From: Dimargaris cristalligena
Lineage: Eukaryota > Kickxellomycota > Dimargaritomycetes > Dimargaritales > Dimargaritaceae
Direction: 5' to 3'
NCBI GenBank assembly: GCA_027576995.1
Contig: JANBQC010000339.1
Span: forward strand, 1-30,132
DNA length: 30,132 bases
Within the stretch, counting starts at the first letter, position 1. Every line of letters starts with the position of its first letter. The notes under the pieces are model-generated. The model was given only the letters and a program-made list of their open reading frames with translations. It searched no databases and was not told the origin of the DNA. A program made the position numbers and the translations under genes. This document shows positions 1 to 9,468 of the stretch, piece after piece.

Positions 1-2104
1 GACATCGCCTCCGCCCAGCGTAATATCGCCATCCTGGCCGTAGTGATTGAACGATGTAGTAAATGCGCTGGAATCGGAAAATGGGGCTGCCCAAGGAGGT
101 CGTGCACCGGATAGACCGGGCCTAGGATTATCTCGCGATGCGATGGCGCGGGTCTGGATAGCGGATCCCATATTTCGCCGATTGCCTAGAGGGGTGGTGG
201 GTGTTGGTAAATGAGCCGATGGGGTGGTGGAAGTAGAGGTGGTGGCGGTGGTGGCGGTGGTGGCAGTAGCGGTGGTGGAACCGAAGCCCCGGGCATTCCG
301 GCCCGGGGTTTTCCATTTGCCACGTCTTTCGGGGTTTGCCCGTACTTTGGTGGAACGGCGATGGCTAGCGGGTCCACCGGCTCTTCCGTCCCTTCCCCGC
401 CCCGTCGCTGGGGTTGAAGTGTGTTCATGGCAAGGTACACCAGCGCTCACAGTCAGAAATCCCGGTGGGGGGGCTGAGTTGCCTTGTAAGACCGTGTCCG
501 AAAAAAAGGTGCTACCTAAATCGCCCCGGATTTTACGCTTGGCTCCCATACATAGGATAGCGTCGTTGGGGGTGGGGAGCTGCAACGGTGGGCCTGTGGG
601 GTTGGTTGGGCGGTCCCTTGCCGAAGATGGGGCGGCTATCGAATCGGACGGGCCCCGGCCAGGGGCGGACCTTCTAGTGACCGAGCGCCCACGGCCGGTT
701 CGACGTGACCCTCGACCGGTTGACCGGGTGGCTTTTTTGGGCTGGCAATCGAACTGGCGGAGGTAGTTCAGTAACCCGGGGTCGGACTGCCCGTTGGATT
801 GGAAATCCATAATACCCTCGACCGGGGAGGTGTAGCCAGCTTCATCGTCGGAGGGTGAAGCCGAGATGATTGCATATCCGGTGCATATCCTCCAAGGCAG
901 CAGAATCGGAATCCGATTGGTCTAAATCAATGACCTCGGTAGTAGGTGAACGGGCGGTTGGAGGGCCCGGAGAGACGGGGAAATTACGCGTATAGTAGCC
1001 CGCTTGAAGCCAAGGGGGCACTAATGGGCCGTCGCTGGGGGACGATGTGATGTCAGGCAGTACGTCCGGGTCTTGCCTACGTAGCGCCAAGGCCGCGGCG
1101 GCCGAATCATAAGTAAACTGGGTGTAAGCAATGTCTTCCTCGATATCTTCGCAGTGGCTTTCCGCCTGGTTATCGCGCGAGGAAGGTTTGTCTAACGGTG
1201 TGGATGGTTGCCGGCGACTCGTAGGGCCAGCGACGGTCCCACCTTTGTTCGACAATGCTGAGATCGAACTAGGTGTAGCGGCGGGTGCACATTGAGTCAG
1301 CCCTAAACTGGACTGGTCAAAGTCGAATTCGAATTCCACCAAATCATCAGCAGAACTGTTATCCGGGGGGTCAGCGGCTAATTCACCCTCGTCGGGCCCA
1401 CTAGAGGGATCGGTGGGGTTTGAAGGTGGTTCAGTATCTGGGTAAGAAAATCGGAAATTGTGCGGAGCCAAAAGTGAGTGAGGAGTAGCGGGAGGTTGCA
1501 GTGGTCGCGGTGGTTCGGTTAGACAGGGTTGTGGCGTTTGGCCGGGGATCTTGAAGGCGGGGGAACTGAAGTTCACCACATGTTTGTGAACTTGACGGAT
1601 CCTACCGGTCATCAAATGGTGGGCCGGCGTAGACGGTGCTGACACGCCCGGCCGAAGAGAATTGCAGGCGGGAAGAGATTGCGTATTCAGCAGTTTCGCC
1701 AGTAGCCGAGACGACGCCCGCGGCAACCCAGATTCTCCGGGAGACTTAGGTGCTGCGTGTCTACTGGATCCGTTGAATGGAGTCTGTCCTCGGTTTGACG
1801 GGTATTTCGGGGCAACGTCGGACTGGAAGGGATTGACCAATTTCGGGAGTGCTGGCTGGTTGGTCAATAACTCCCGAAGGCGTTGTGCCTCGCTAATAGA
1901 CCCATGGTTCCGGGGCCCTGGGCTAGGTCGGGTATGTGGCGGAGAGTCTGTAACATCGGGTCCTTGACAGTCCGATGCGTGTGACTCAATAATTGACCGC
2001 TCAAATAATCGATTACAAAGAAGACATGTGATGCTGCTCAATTGGGCTGGGGCAGATTGGGAGGTCCTTCGGGGCTCTGGGATTATATCATAGTTCACGC
2101 GCAT
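1..2104 (-). CDS. UBZ4 zinc-finger protein, 3' end outside window, frame change inside
   Basis: The start is the ATG at 2104-2102. The first frame runs 420 codons to a TGA at 844-842. A different frame is open from 921 to base 1 without any stop (about 300 codons), so the gene almost certainly continues off the left edge; a short intron or an indel must join the frames. Residues 27-46 form C-x2-C-x11-H-x3-C, the UBZ4 (Rad18/SLX4-type) ubiquitin-binding zinc finger. The middle is disordered and rich in Pro and Ser, with an acidic stretch. A VIDLD sequence followed by Asp/Ser near residue 390 looks like a SUMO-interacting motif. The second frame carries an RG-rich basic patch (about 655-735) and a Thr/Ala repeat (about 228-285). 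UBZ4 proteins usually act in DNA repair (Rad18, SLX4, FAN1, SNM1), but no catalytic domain is visible, so I do not name it. The gene is likely nuclear. Confidence 0.7.
228..285 (-). repeat. ACC/GCC trinucleotide repeat in coding frame
   Basis: On the plus strand this is a run of GGT/GGC triplets. Read on the minus strand in the frame that continues the UBZ4 gene, it encodes a Thr/Ala tract followed by Ser/Thr. It is a low-complexity spacer likely to vary in length. Confidence 0.7.
842..924 (-). other. Frame transition in UBZ4 gene (intron or indel)
   Basis: The upstream frame ends at TGA 844-842, and the downstream frame opens just after an in-frame TAG at 924-922, so both frames are open together across 845-921. 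No strong donor lies in the overlap (only a GTCATT). One intron that would reconcile the frames is GTACTG at 1063 to CAG ending at 754 (310 nt, phase 0, similar in size to other introns here), but it would remove the VIDLD motif. A one-base indel, real or from assembly, is equally possible. Confidence 0.45.
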
Positions 2105-4409
2105 GGAAGAGTTGCTGAACCTCCATCCAGAGGTGCTGTTACTTTAAGTCGGCTATCCTCTGGGTAGTGAGATCCTTGTCATCGGCAATTTAGACCAATA
2201 TGCATTGTTTCCTAAAGGATTCCCTATCTTATAAATAATCATAAGGTGCTAGTTAAAAAACGTATTACATAGATATATCCTTTAAAGAACCATGTAATGT
2301 ATCGACCCTGCCTGTAGGCTATAGCGCCGGCTATATTTTTTACCGCTCTCGCTATTCAATCGAAGAAGAAGCGCGCACTCTGTGTACGGGGGCAGGGCCG
2401 GTTTAACTGCCAGTTCCCCCTGAGTATGGGGCATTGCCACCGAGGTTGACATACTCCAACACTAAAATTCTCTATACAGCCTGCACGACCCGAGCCTAAC
2501 TATAGCGGCCCTCTGTTGTACGATACCCACCACCAATGGATACACAAGACATACTGGGTTCAGCTAGCCCTTCCTAATCTAATTAACTTGCGTAAGGATA
2601 GCCTATACCAATGAAGCTCTGTGCACCTGTGCGTCTTCTTTGCGCTTTTTAGTTGAGGCTGGATGAGATCCCAAAATCCTCCTCTAAAATCAATAATTAA
2701 AATAAAACGGGGGGGCCAATTAGCCAATGACACAAACTCGACCCCAAGCCGACTATGTCGCTCTCCTAATCCCAGAATTGGGAGAGAATGGGTAGTGAGG
2801 ATCGGCGAATGGGAGTGGGGGTACTGTCTCCAATCCCCAGAAATACGGGCCAATCCGCCCAACTTGGACCACACTGCTCGGGTTTAGCCGTGCCGCGCGT
2901 GCCATTGCAACCCAATGAGGCTATACTATACATCGGACGAACATAGTTTCGAAAGACTGCACAAATAGATAAGACGTATCAAACCAAGTGGTGGCAAATG
3001 TATAAAAATATATTCAAAAATCAAAGAACGCCCCCACGTAAAGCTGTCTGTGAACATGCGTATACGTAAGCCAGCCATTTTGGAACTCAGCCCCAAATAG
3101 TAAAAGGCGCTTTAGTACCCATAGATATCATCCCCGACCATTATTCGGATATAGATAGATGAGCCATTTCTTGAGATGTCCAGTGATGGATACAACGCTG
3201 GACTGGATCTTTAATGGGGCCACTAGGCTTTTTTTTTAGTGGGCACAATATCCGGGTTGGTATACCCCAGTCTATAATCCTATTCTGAATCAGTGGACCC
3301 ATTAATTTAACCCCTTACCATCTACAACAATAAAGCAAGTGGGAAATAAGACAAGATGTTCAATCATTCCAGTTACATATTCTAAAAAAGTGTCTGTCCA
3401 TAGAGTATCTGCAGAACACAATAAGAAAATACCATTTGTGAGGCCGTTTAGCTAGTGTAGGCGGGGACACCGCGTTAGTGTGATCCTGACGAAATGGCCT
3501 GCCGGCTAGACTCAAACTCGGCCGTGTTCACCCACTGGCTATATGACAATAGCCTGTTACACAATTATAACCGCTGACGAACCACCTTGGTTTTAAATGA
3601 AGATTTTCCCTACTGAATCTAGCCACCATGAGTCCATACATTCAAATAGCAGGGAGGGCATGTAAGCATAGTTACAGTATGCCCTCTATTCCCTTATATG
3701 ACAGGTCTGCAACAACGTTTACCCTATTGCCGCTTCCTGGCCCTTCCCTAAATATGGTCCGGACTTACGTATGCCTACAGTTGTTGAATATAGACTGTCC
3801 CCGTATCAACCACAGTACCATTTACCCACTCTTATATATATGGTATTAAAAGACGCTGAGTACACTATCGCAAACTACATATATCCCTCGGTATCTTTTT
3901 TACCATCAATTAAACCACAAATGTCTCAGCTCCCACACCATTTTGGCCCCCAATTATATTATAGTCAACCTGTCCTATTCCTGGGGGCTGAAACAGACAC
4001 ACTGACGATAGTGTATGGTATAGTGCTCGCGGGCTTGATAGTATGGCATTCCTCCATAATGGTTTGGCGATGAGGTATAATAGAATAAGGATTTACTTTT
4101 AGGGAGGTGAATCATGGACAATAATGGATGATAATCAATAAATAAATGGTGGTGATTATAGTACAGGAATGTGTGATAAGGAGGGGTGAAATTCGAAGCT
4201 CTAAAACCAAGAAAAAAAATTGCACCCAGTGGGAGCATAGAGGTAGGGACAGTATCTGACATGGGCGTGAATATTGATGTTTCATCAGTTGGAAATGGCT
4301 CAAAAATGAGGGATAAATAAGCCATAAGGGAGATATAGACATATTATGTGGGTAAATCCGTATACTAGGGATTAAATGGCGGTGGGGAATGAATGCGGGG
4401 GTGTGTTAA
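2105..4409. other. Intergenic, no supportable gene
   Basis: This AT-richer stretch has only short frames without recognisable domains or sustained coding character. It holds the upstream region of the UBZ4 gene (from 2105) and the 3' flank of the RING gene (up to 4409). I see no RNA gene or transposon ends. Confidence 0.6.
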
Positions 4410-6565
4410 CTAATACATAAACAGACCGTCGTCGTCAGTGAGCGGGACCTTTTTGATAGATGACGACGGACTGGGTGGTCGATCCGTGGGAGACGAGGTG
4501 GTTGCAATTGGGCCAGGATGGAGCTGGGAAGTCGCTGGTTCATTAACATCACCACCGCTCGTGTCATCTTTGGCAATATTGATATCGGTCTGATCCACAC
4601 CGGCCGTTTCAAGTGATGCGCAATAGGGGTCGCAATTAAACTTACACAAGGGACAGCGGGACGAAAACTGAACTAGCCATTTGTCGATACATTCCTGATG
4701 AAAGGTATGCTGACAGGGCAGCTGACGGGCAAGCTGCCCTTCGGTCAAAGGGTCTAAACAAATGTGGCAGTATTCCTTTTGATAGGCCCGGGAAAGGCGG
4801 GGGCCGACGGGACTGTGCTTAGCGGTCGCTTTCGATGGGGTCGACTCCAATGGAACGTCAGTTGCTGGCGGTGCCGACATCTGGCTCACTAGCTCTGATT
4901 TGGTAAACTGACCGGGGATGGAAATAATGTGGTGGTCAGAAGGTGATGCGGAGGAGGTGGATGTGGATAGAGCGAGTGGTGGATGGAGAAGAAGTGGCTC
5001 AGTCCCGCCCGTTGAAGAGAAGTTCCCACCATTGGCAAGTGATTTGGGCTTGGTGGAAAAAGCGGAGACCTCTAAAAAGGGGGAGGCGTGACCTGCCATC
5101 AACGTGGGGGGAGTCGGTGGGGCTTGGTCTCCCAAAACGGTGGTGGTGGATCGGGATAGCTCCTTAGGTTGGGCGTTTGGCCATTTGTGGCTGTGGCCGG
5201 CGGATGCTATTGCCGTTAAACTATATGGTGGACATTCGTCGGATGATTGTACAGACGTGGATGACGAGCTGGCCTGCGCCCCCTCTTGTCCTACGCCTTG
5301 TTCTTGTATCCTGCCCTCGGTCGCCGAGTAGCTTGGCTCTTGGGTTCGCACCACGGGGAGGTGGCGTAATAAGGCGGGGTCCAGGGGATGGTCCAAAAGT
5401 GACTGTAAACTCGACCGGAATTGCTCTAACCCGTGGTTGCGCCGGTGGAGATGGGCTTCACGAGTCTGACGACGGTGCTTGATGTTGCGGTGGATATAGT
5501 AAACCAGTATCAGCAAAATTATGAAGGCGATGGAGCCGCCCACGGAAGCACCGATAATGACCCCTTTCGGAGGAGTGGCCTCCTGGACCTGGGCCGCGGC
5601 GTTAATTTCATCCACCTTGGCGGGGAAAGCGAGACGCACAAACACCCGGTCCGCCAAGTTTGGGTCGGACCACACTTCCGGGGTACTGCCAGCACCGTTA
5701 GTGCTGGCGCCACCGGAACTCGCGGCCAGCACCGAGTCTACTTTGAATACCTGGTTGGCGTTGTAGTGACGTAGCAAGTCCTCCATCTTCTTGCCATATT
5801 GGTAGGGAATATGGACACAAGGCACCCCCGACGTAGCTGTTAGGATATGGCACGAGCCGTCATCATCCCCGCGATCGTAGGCTATGAGAAAACGAGTGTC
5901 GGACTGGTTAAAATTGACAAAAGCTGAGGGGTCGGAGCCCAGCACGGTCATGTCGTATAGGGCCACATAACCAAACGGTGACCTAAGTTGGAGGCTGGGA
6001 TCATTTTGGTAGTAGTATAAAAGACCCTATAATTCATCAGAGTTGGAACGGAGAGATAAGCAACAAGGGTGGTTGCAGGCCGACAGTATGAAGAAAAACA
6101 AGGAAACAGGGGTATGGGAGTTAGATTGATGCTACGAGTTGCCGGGGGGTGGAAGGGTAGTATAGAAGTACGCCGTGGAGTGCCAGGGGAGGGGAGGGGG
6201 GGCAATGCTTCCTCTCCCCCGTTTTAGAACGGATTTTCACCGACAGTAGAGCAGTTGGTTGTATTGATACAAGAAAGGGAGTGATATGTAGTCTTGAGAC
6301 TAGGCCAACTTACGGCGAATTTCTCGGGACGGGGAACTACTGGCCTACTATTAAGCAGAGGGAAAGTACCGATTTGAAAGGTAGTGTCGTTATTGGTGAT
6401 AGTGACCAGGTCACTCGTAAGCTCGATGATGTCAGCGGTTATAGCGACATCGTAACCCGAGGCAGTGGTGAGAGCTGAGGCAATGGCATAATAGCTCGGG
6501 ATAATGACAGCTGCGACAAGTAGCGTGACATAGACGAAGGGGACCGCGAGCCGTTGGACAAACAT
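4410..6565 (-). CDS. PA-TM-RING membrane E3 ubiquitin ligase
   Basis: Two exons: about 6565-6245 (or -6241) and about 6026-4410, giving roughly 645 residues. The N-terminus has a hydrophobic signal sequence (MFVQRL... through about residue 30). A luminal region resembling a protease-associated (PA) domain follows, with several N-glycosylation sequons (NDT, NTT, NCS, NQS). One transmembrane helix lies at about 262-286, followed by a basic stop-transfer segment, then a long disordered cytosolic region rich in Ser and Pro. A RING-H2 finger starts near residue 527: C-H-I-C, LPC-x-H-x-FH-x2-C, IDKW and C-P-L-C. This is the order of RNF13/GRAIL-type ligases, which act on endosomal, vacuolar or Golgi membranes. 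A Ser/Pro-rich tail follows. The RING and helix are firm; the PA assignment and the exact splice donor are less sure. Confidence 0.85.
6027..6244 (-). other. Intron of the RING gene (donor uncertain)
   Basis: The first exon's frame reaches TAA near 6223, and the second frame is open upstream only as far as a TAG at 6029-6027. An acceptor ATTATAG ending at 6027, with a CTGAT branch-like site just upstream, starts exon 2 in phase 0. The matching phase-0 donor would be GTCGGT at 6244, which is unusual; the better-looking GTGAAA at 6240 is phase 1 and would need a later acceptor (CTCAG near 5926) that drops part of the PA-like region. Confidence 0.55.
6186..6202 (+). other. G-quadruplex-capable G-run
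   Basis: Runs of 4, 4 and 7 guanines are separated by single adenines. Splitting the last run gives four G-tracts with one-base loops. It lies in the RING-gene intron on the non-coding strand; the pre-mRNA carries the C-rich complement. Confidence 0.6.
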
Positions 6566-6630
6566 GGAAGCAGTCTATTTTTGAAGGTCGTGGTGGAAGG
6601 TACCACGAGTATAAGTAAGGGGTGTACTAC

Positions 6631-6662
6631 GCACACGCACACACACACACACAGACAGACAG
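6631..6662. repeat. (CA)n / (CAGA)n microsatellite
   Basis: A run of CA dinucleotides passes into ACAG repeats, about 70-100 bp upstream of the RING gene start. It probably varies in length between strains. Confidence 0.85.
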
Positions 6663-7015
6663 GAGCACAGGAAACACGGACTTCGCTAGAGAAGGGGTCA
6701 ATGGTCAGGCACAAGGGAAAAGAAGAGAGCGAGAGTATGTAACACAGCCAAGTGGAAAAGGTGTGTAACAGGCAGTAGCAGTCTAAATAGAAAGAAGGGC
6801 AATAGTAAGTGCGGTAAAGTCAACGGATACGACTCCGCCGGGCATTAATAACCAAAGGGCAAAGAGATGTATGGGAGAGAAAAGAGGAGCAGTAGGAGAG
6901 AGAGAGGAAGAGGGGTTTATACGAAGAATGAAATGCCTCTCGGCTGATTATGAGAATATACGCGCATATAGCATACACTGTGCAATTTGCCAGTATGGAA
7001 GAATAGTGGGGAAAC

Positions 7016-7030
7016 GAGAGAGAGAGAGAG
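7016..7030. repeat. (GA)n microsatellite
   Basis: A GA dinucleotide run within the purine-rich upstream region of the RING gene. Confidence 0.8.
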
Positions 7031-7394
7031 ATGACGGTTGAATATAAAAGTACAGACAGTGTATGGGTAATAAATAGGATGGAATGGGAAGAAGGTGGAG
7101 GAGTTAAGTTGGCTCTTTGCGTATCTACTACATAGAGTAGTATAGTAGTAGTGGTGGTGTGTGTGTGTATGTGGGTGAGAGAAACCTGCGATAAAAAGGG
7201 AGAGAGAGGGCGAATCCTCTTTTCTCTCCTTTTTCCTCCTCCTTCCTCTGTTTGCCGCGTAAAAGCCGCCTGTCCAATCCACACGGTTAGCCTGGATTTA
7301 CCGACTCGCTATTATTCGTGCCGGTCCATTCCATCCATACAGAACTACAATCACCCCAAGGGAAAGGGATCGCCCACAGATACATAAAATACCA

Positions 7395-7400
7395 TTTATT
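7395..7400 (-). terminator. Possible polyadenylation signal of the oxidase gene
   Basis: AATAAA on the minus strand, about 355 nt past the oxidase stop codon. The match is exact but the distance is long, so this is only a candidate. Confidence 0.3.
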
Positions 7401-7754
7401 ATACCACCCGTAGTACAGATGCGATTGTAAATGCCAACATATATCCACCTACTCTCCCTTGAAGCCCGTTCCGCTATTTCCGATACAATCAATCTCCGCG
7501 GCCAAAAGATATTAAAATACTGGGCTGCGCTATTATTGTCTATCGGGCCGCCTACATGGCTCATCAGGAGGACCCACCGATTACCTCGATTCCCATACAT
7601 TAATCTATAAACACCTCTCTCCCTCTATTTAGAAGACCGGGAAAATTAGGAAAGGAATATAAGAAAACCCTCAAAACACCGTCCCCCTCATCACCCACTC
7701 ATTGATGCATTCATTCACTCACTCGGACTTGTCCCTTCCCAGTTCGCTGGTTAG

Positions 7755-9468
7755 TTACAGCTGGGAAGGGATCGGATAGCCGGTTCGGTATAGGCACTGT
7801 GCCTGAATGTCCGTTAGCGTGGCACACCCAGTGAGTCGCATAGCATCCTCCAATTCCGACTGAAGTTCGTGCAGGATGGCTTCCACCCCCTTCTGGCCAT
7901 TAGCTGCCAGTCCCCACAATACGGGTCGGCCAATGAAGACCGCCCGGAAGACGTCAGCCCCGCAGCGCACGCCACCATCGAAGTACACCTCCAATTGACC
8001 TTGGGCTCCTTTAACCACTTCCGCCAGGGCGTCGATGGAGGCCTGCACCCCGTCCAGTTGCCGCCCCCCGTGGTTCGACACGATTACTCCGGCGCAGCCG
8101 TGTTGGACGGCCAGGGCGGCATCCGCGCGGGTGAGGACCCCTTTGAGAATGATGGGCAGGCGGGTAACCGACCGGAGCCAGGGCAAACAGCTCTGCCATG
8201 TCAAGCTGGTGTCGGATCGATTGCCCAGGCTTTCGTTGGAAAGGTGATCAGCCAGTTGCGGTCCGTTGGCCTCCCGAGCGGCTCGTTCGCTGGCCGTGAG
8301 GATCTGGAAATCGTCCGGAAAATTGGCCAGGCGCCAGGGTGGGGGGAGTTTGAAATGGTTCCGGGCGTCGGCCAAGCGGCGGCCGACCATGGGGGTATCC
8401 ACCGTGAGGACTAGGGCGCGGTAGCCGGCGACTTCGGCCCGGCGGATCAGCTCGGCCGATACGGGTCGGTTTTGGTACAGATAAAGTTGGAACCAATAGC
8501 TGGAGTGTGGGTTGCCCTGATCAATGACTTCTTCCAGGGCGGTGGTGGAATAAGTAGAGAGAACCATACAGCTATGGAATTGGGCCATGGCTACGGGAAC
8601 ATAAAGGGCGGGGCGATGGTACACGGGAGAGAATGTTCTTAGAATACGGGGGTTAGGACGGGGTGGATCAATTGGGAAGAGTCAGCCGATATCTATTCGG
8701 GGCTTCATGAATGGAGCAGCATCGTATGCCCGTGGTCACTTAATAAATCACGATTGGCTAGCGCATGAGGAGCACTGATATCTTTTAGCGAATCACCGAT
8801 GCCACCCACAGGGCGAGTAATTTTGGGGATATAAGACGCAATGTGCTCCTCCTCCTCCTTCCCTACCTACCTCGCGAGGTCGCCAATTCACCGTCGGGGT
8901 GAGCCATGCGCTGCATAGCCGAGGGGGATATACAAAGCGGACTTTGGGCCCGGTACCCAAGCAGGTGGGTCTCAGTCGAAATGCGGGATATCCCCTTTAG
9001 AATACGGGGCCGAAGCAGGTATCTATATATATATAGTCAATGGTATATCCCACATAAAGATCACACCGGGTTAGAGGGTTGAACTTTTAGTAGCAGGGAA
9101 AGCAGGAGGGGGGGGACTTTAGAATGTTGGTGGTACTGTTTATCGGCGACACTATTCTTGGTAGAGAATATACGGGGCTTTTTTATGGCGTTCGGTTGTT
9201 GGCCCTTGTCCTCTCTTCACCGGCCGCCGTTTGCTCTTTCTCGCCCACTTTTATCACCCACGCACCCAAACGCACTCACTTTGACTCATTGTACCGTAAT
9301 ATGTATCACAAGAGGCTATACACAATGGACCATAACTACTTACTTGCGAAAGGCCCGGAGGTTATCACGCAGGGACTCCATATCATTCGAGCCGGTGGCG
9401 TAATAGTCCCAAGCGGCGCGACTCAAGTGGCTCTGGGCCAGGCGCTCGTAGTCCCCGACGACGGGCAT
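7755..9468 (-). CDS. (S)-2-hydroxy-acid oxidase, FMN-dependent, three exons
   Basis: Exons 9468-9344, 9022-8871 and 8590-7755 join in frame (125+152+836 nt) to 371 codons, the usual length of glycolate/hydroxy-acid oxidases. The enzymes oxidise glycolate or longer 2-hydroxy acids with O2, giving 2-oxo acids and H2O2. Exon 1 has WDYYATG (active-site Tyr) and LRDN; exon 2 has RPRIL and SAMQRMAHPDGELA; exon 3 has the second active-site Tyr in FQLYLY, the Asp of LTVDTP, the Lys of ILKGV, the His and Arg of SNHGGRQLDG, and FMN-phosphate motifs DGGVR and GRPVLWGL. The end, Ser-Gln-Leu, resembles a weak PTS1 peroxisome signal. Oddity: between DVF and RAVFIGRP, seven residues of the usual ALGA-containing helix are missing in frame. 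Flavocytochrome b2 is unlikely because there is no heme domain. The start ATG has A at -3. Exact substrate is not deducible. Confidence 0.93.
8591..8870 (-). other. Intron 2 of hydroxy-acid oxidase gene
   Basis: Donor GTAGGT and acceptor CCCGTAG, phase 1. Splicing produces the family sequence ELATSRAMAQF. A CTAAC branch candidate lies about 75 nt before the acceptor. The last part of this intron is open in the exon 3 frame, which would let an unspliced message be misread as a shorter protein starting near 8624. Length 280 nt. Confidence 0.9.
9023..9343 (-). other. Intron 1 of hydroxy-acid oxidase gene
   Basis: The donor is a perfect GTAAGT after a codon fragment AA. The acceptor TATATATAG restores K-Y-L-L-R-P-R-I-L in phase 2. 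The 3' end is a TA repeat rather than a pyrimidine tract. Length 321 nt. Confidence 0.9.

Larger units (their letters stand above)
6566..7754. other. Intergenic between RING and hydroxy-acid oxidase genes
   Basis: This holds the RING-gene upstream region and the oxidase 3' flank. It is strongly purine-rich on the plus strand (pyrimidine-rich for the RING gene, as in many fungal promoters), with simple repeats. Long minus-strand frames here (for example 6820-7284) are low-complexity Ser/Leu/Thr/His strings with no domain. Confidence 0.55.

Noticed and set aside
224..766. 180-residue plus-strand frame at the left edge
   Set aside because: It lies antisense to the long minus-strand frame that continues the UBZ4 gene; it encodes Val/Gly/Arg/Pro low complexity without a domain.
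3771..4073. 100-residue plus-strand frame with a hydrophobic end
   Set aside because: AT-rich composition, no homology I can recognise, and opposing overlapping frames of equal length; likely chance.
6820..7284. 154-residue minus-strand frame rich in Ser, Leu, Thr and His
   Set aside because: It is a translation of pyrimidine-rich and CA-repeat DNA upstream of the RING gene; a second frame is equally open over the same bases.
7869..8414. 181-residue plus-strand frame
   Set aside because: Antisense of exon 3 of the hydroxy-acid oxidase, whose catalytic motifs are unmistakable on the minus strand.
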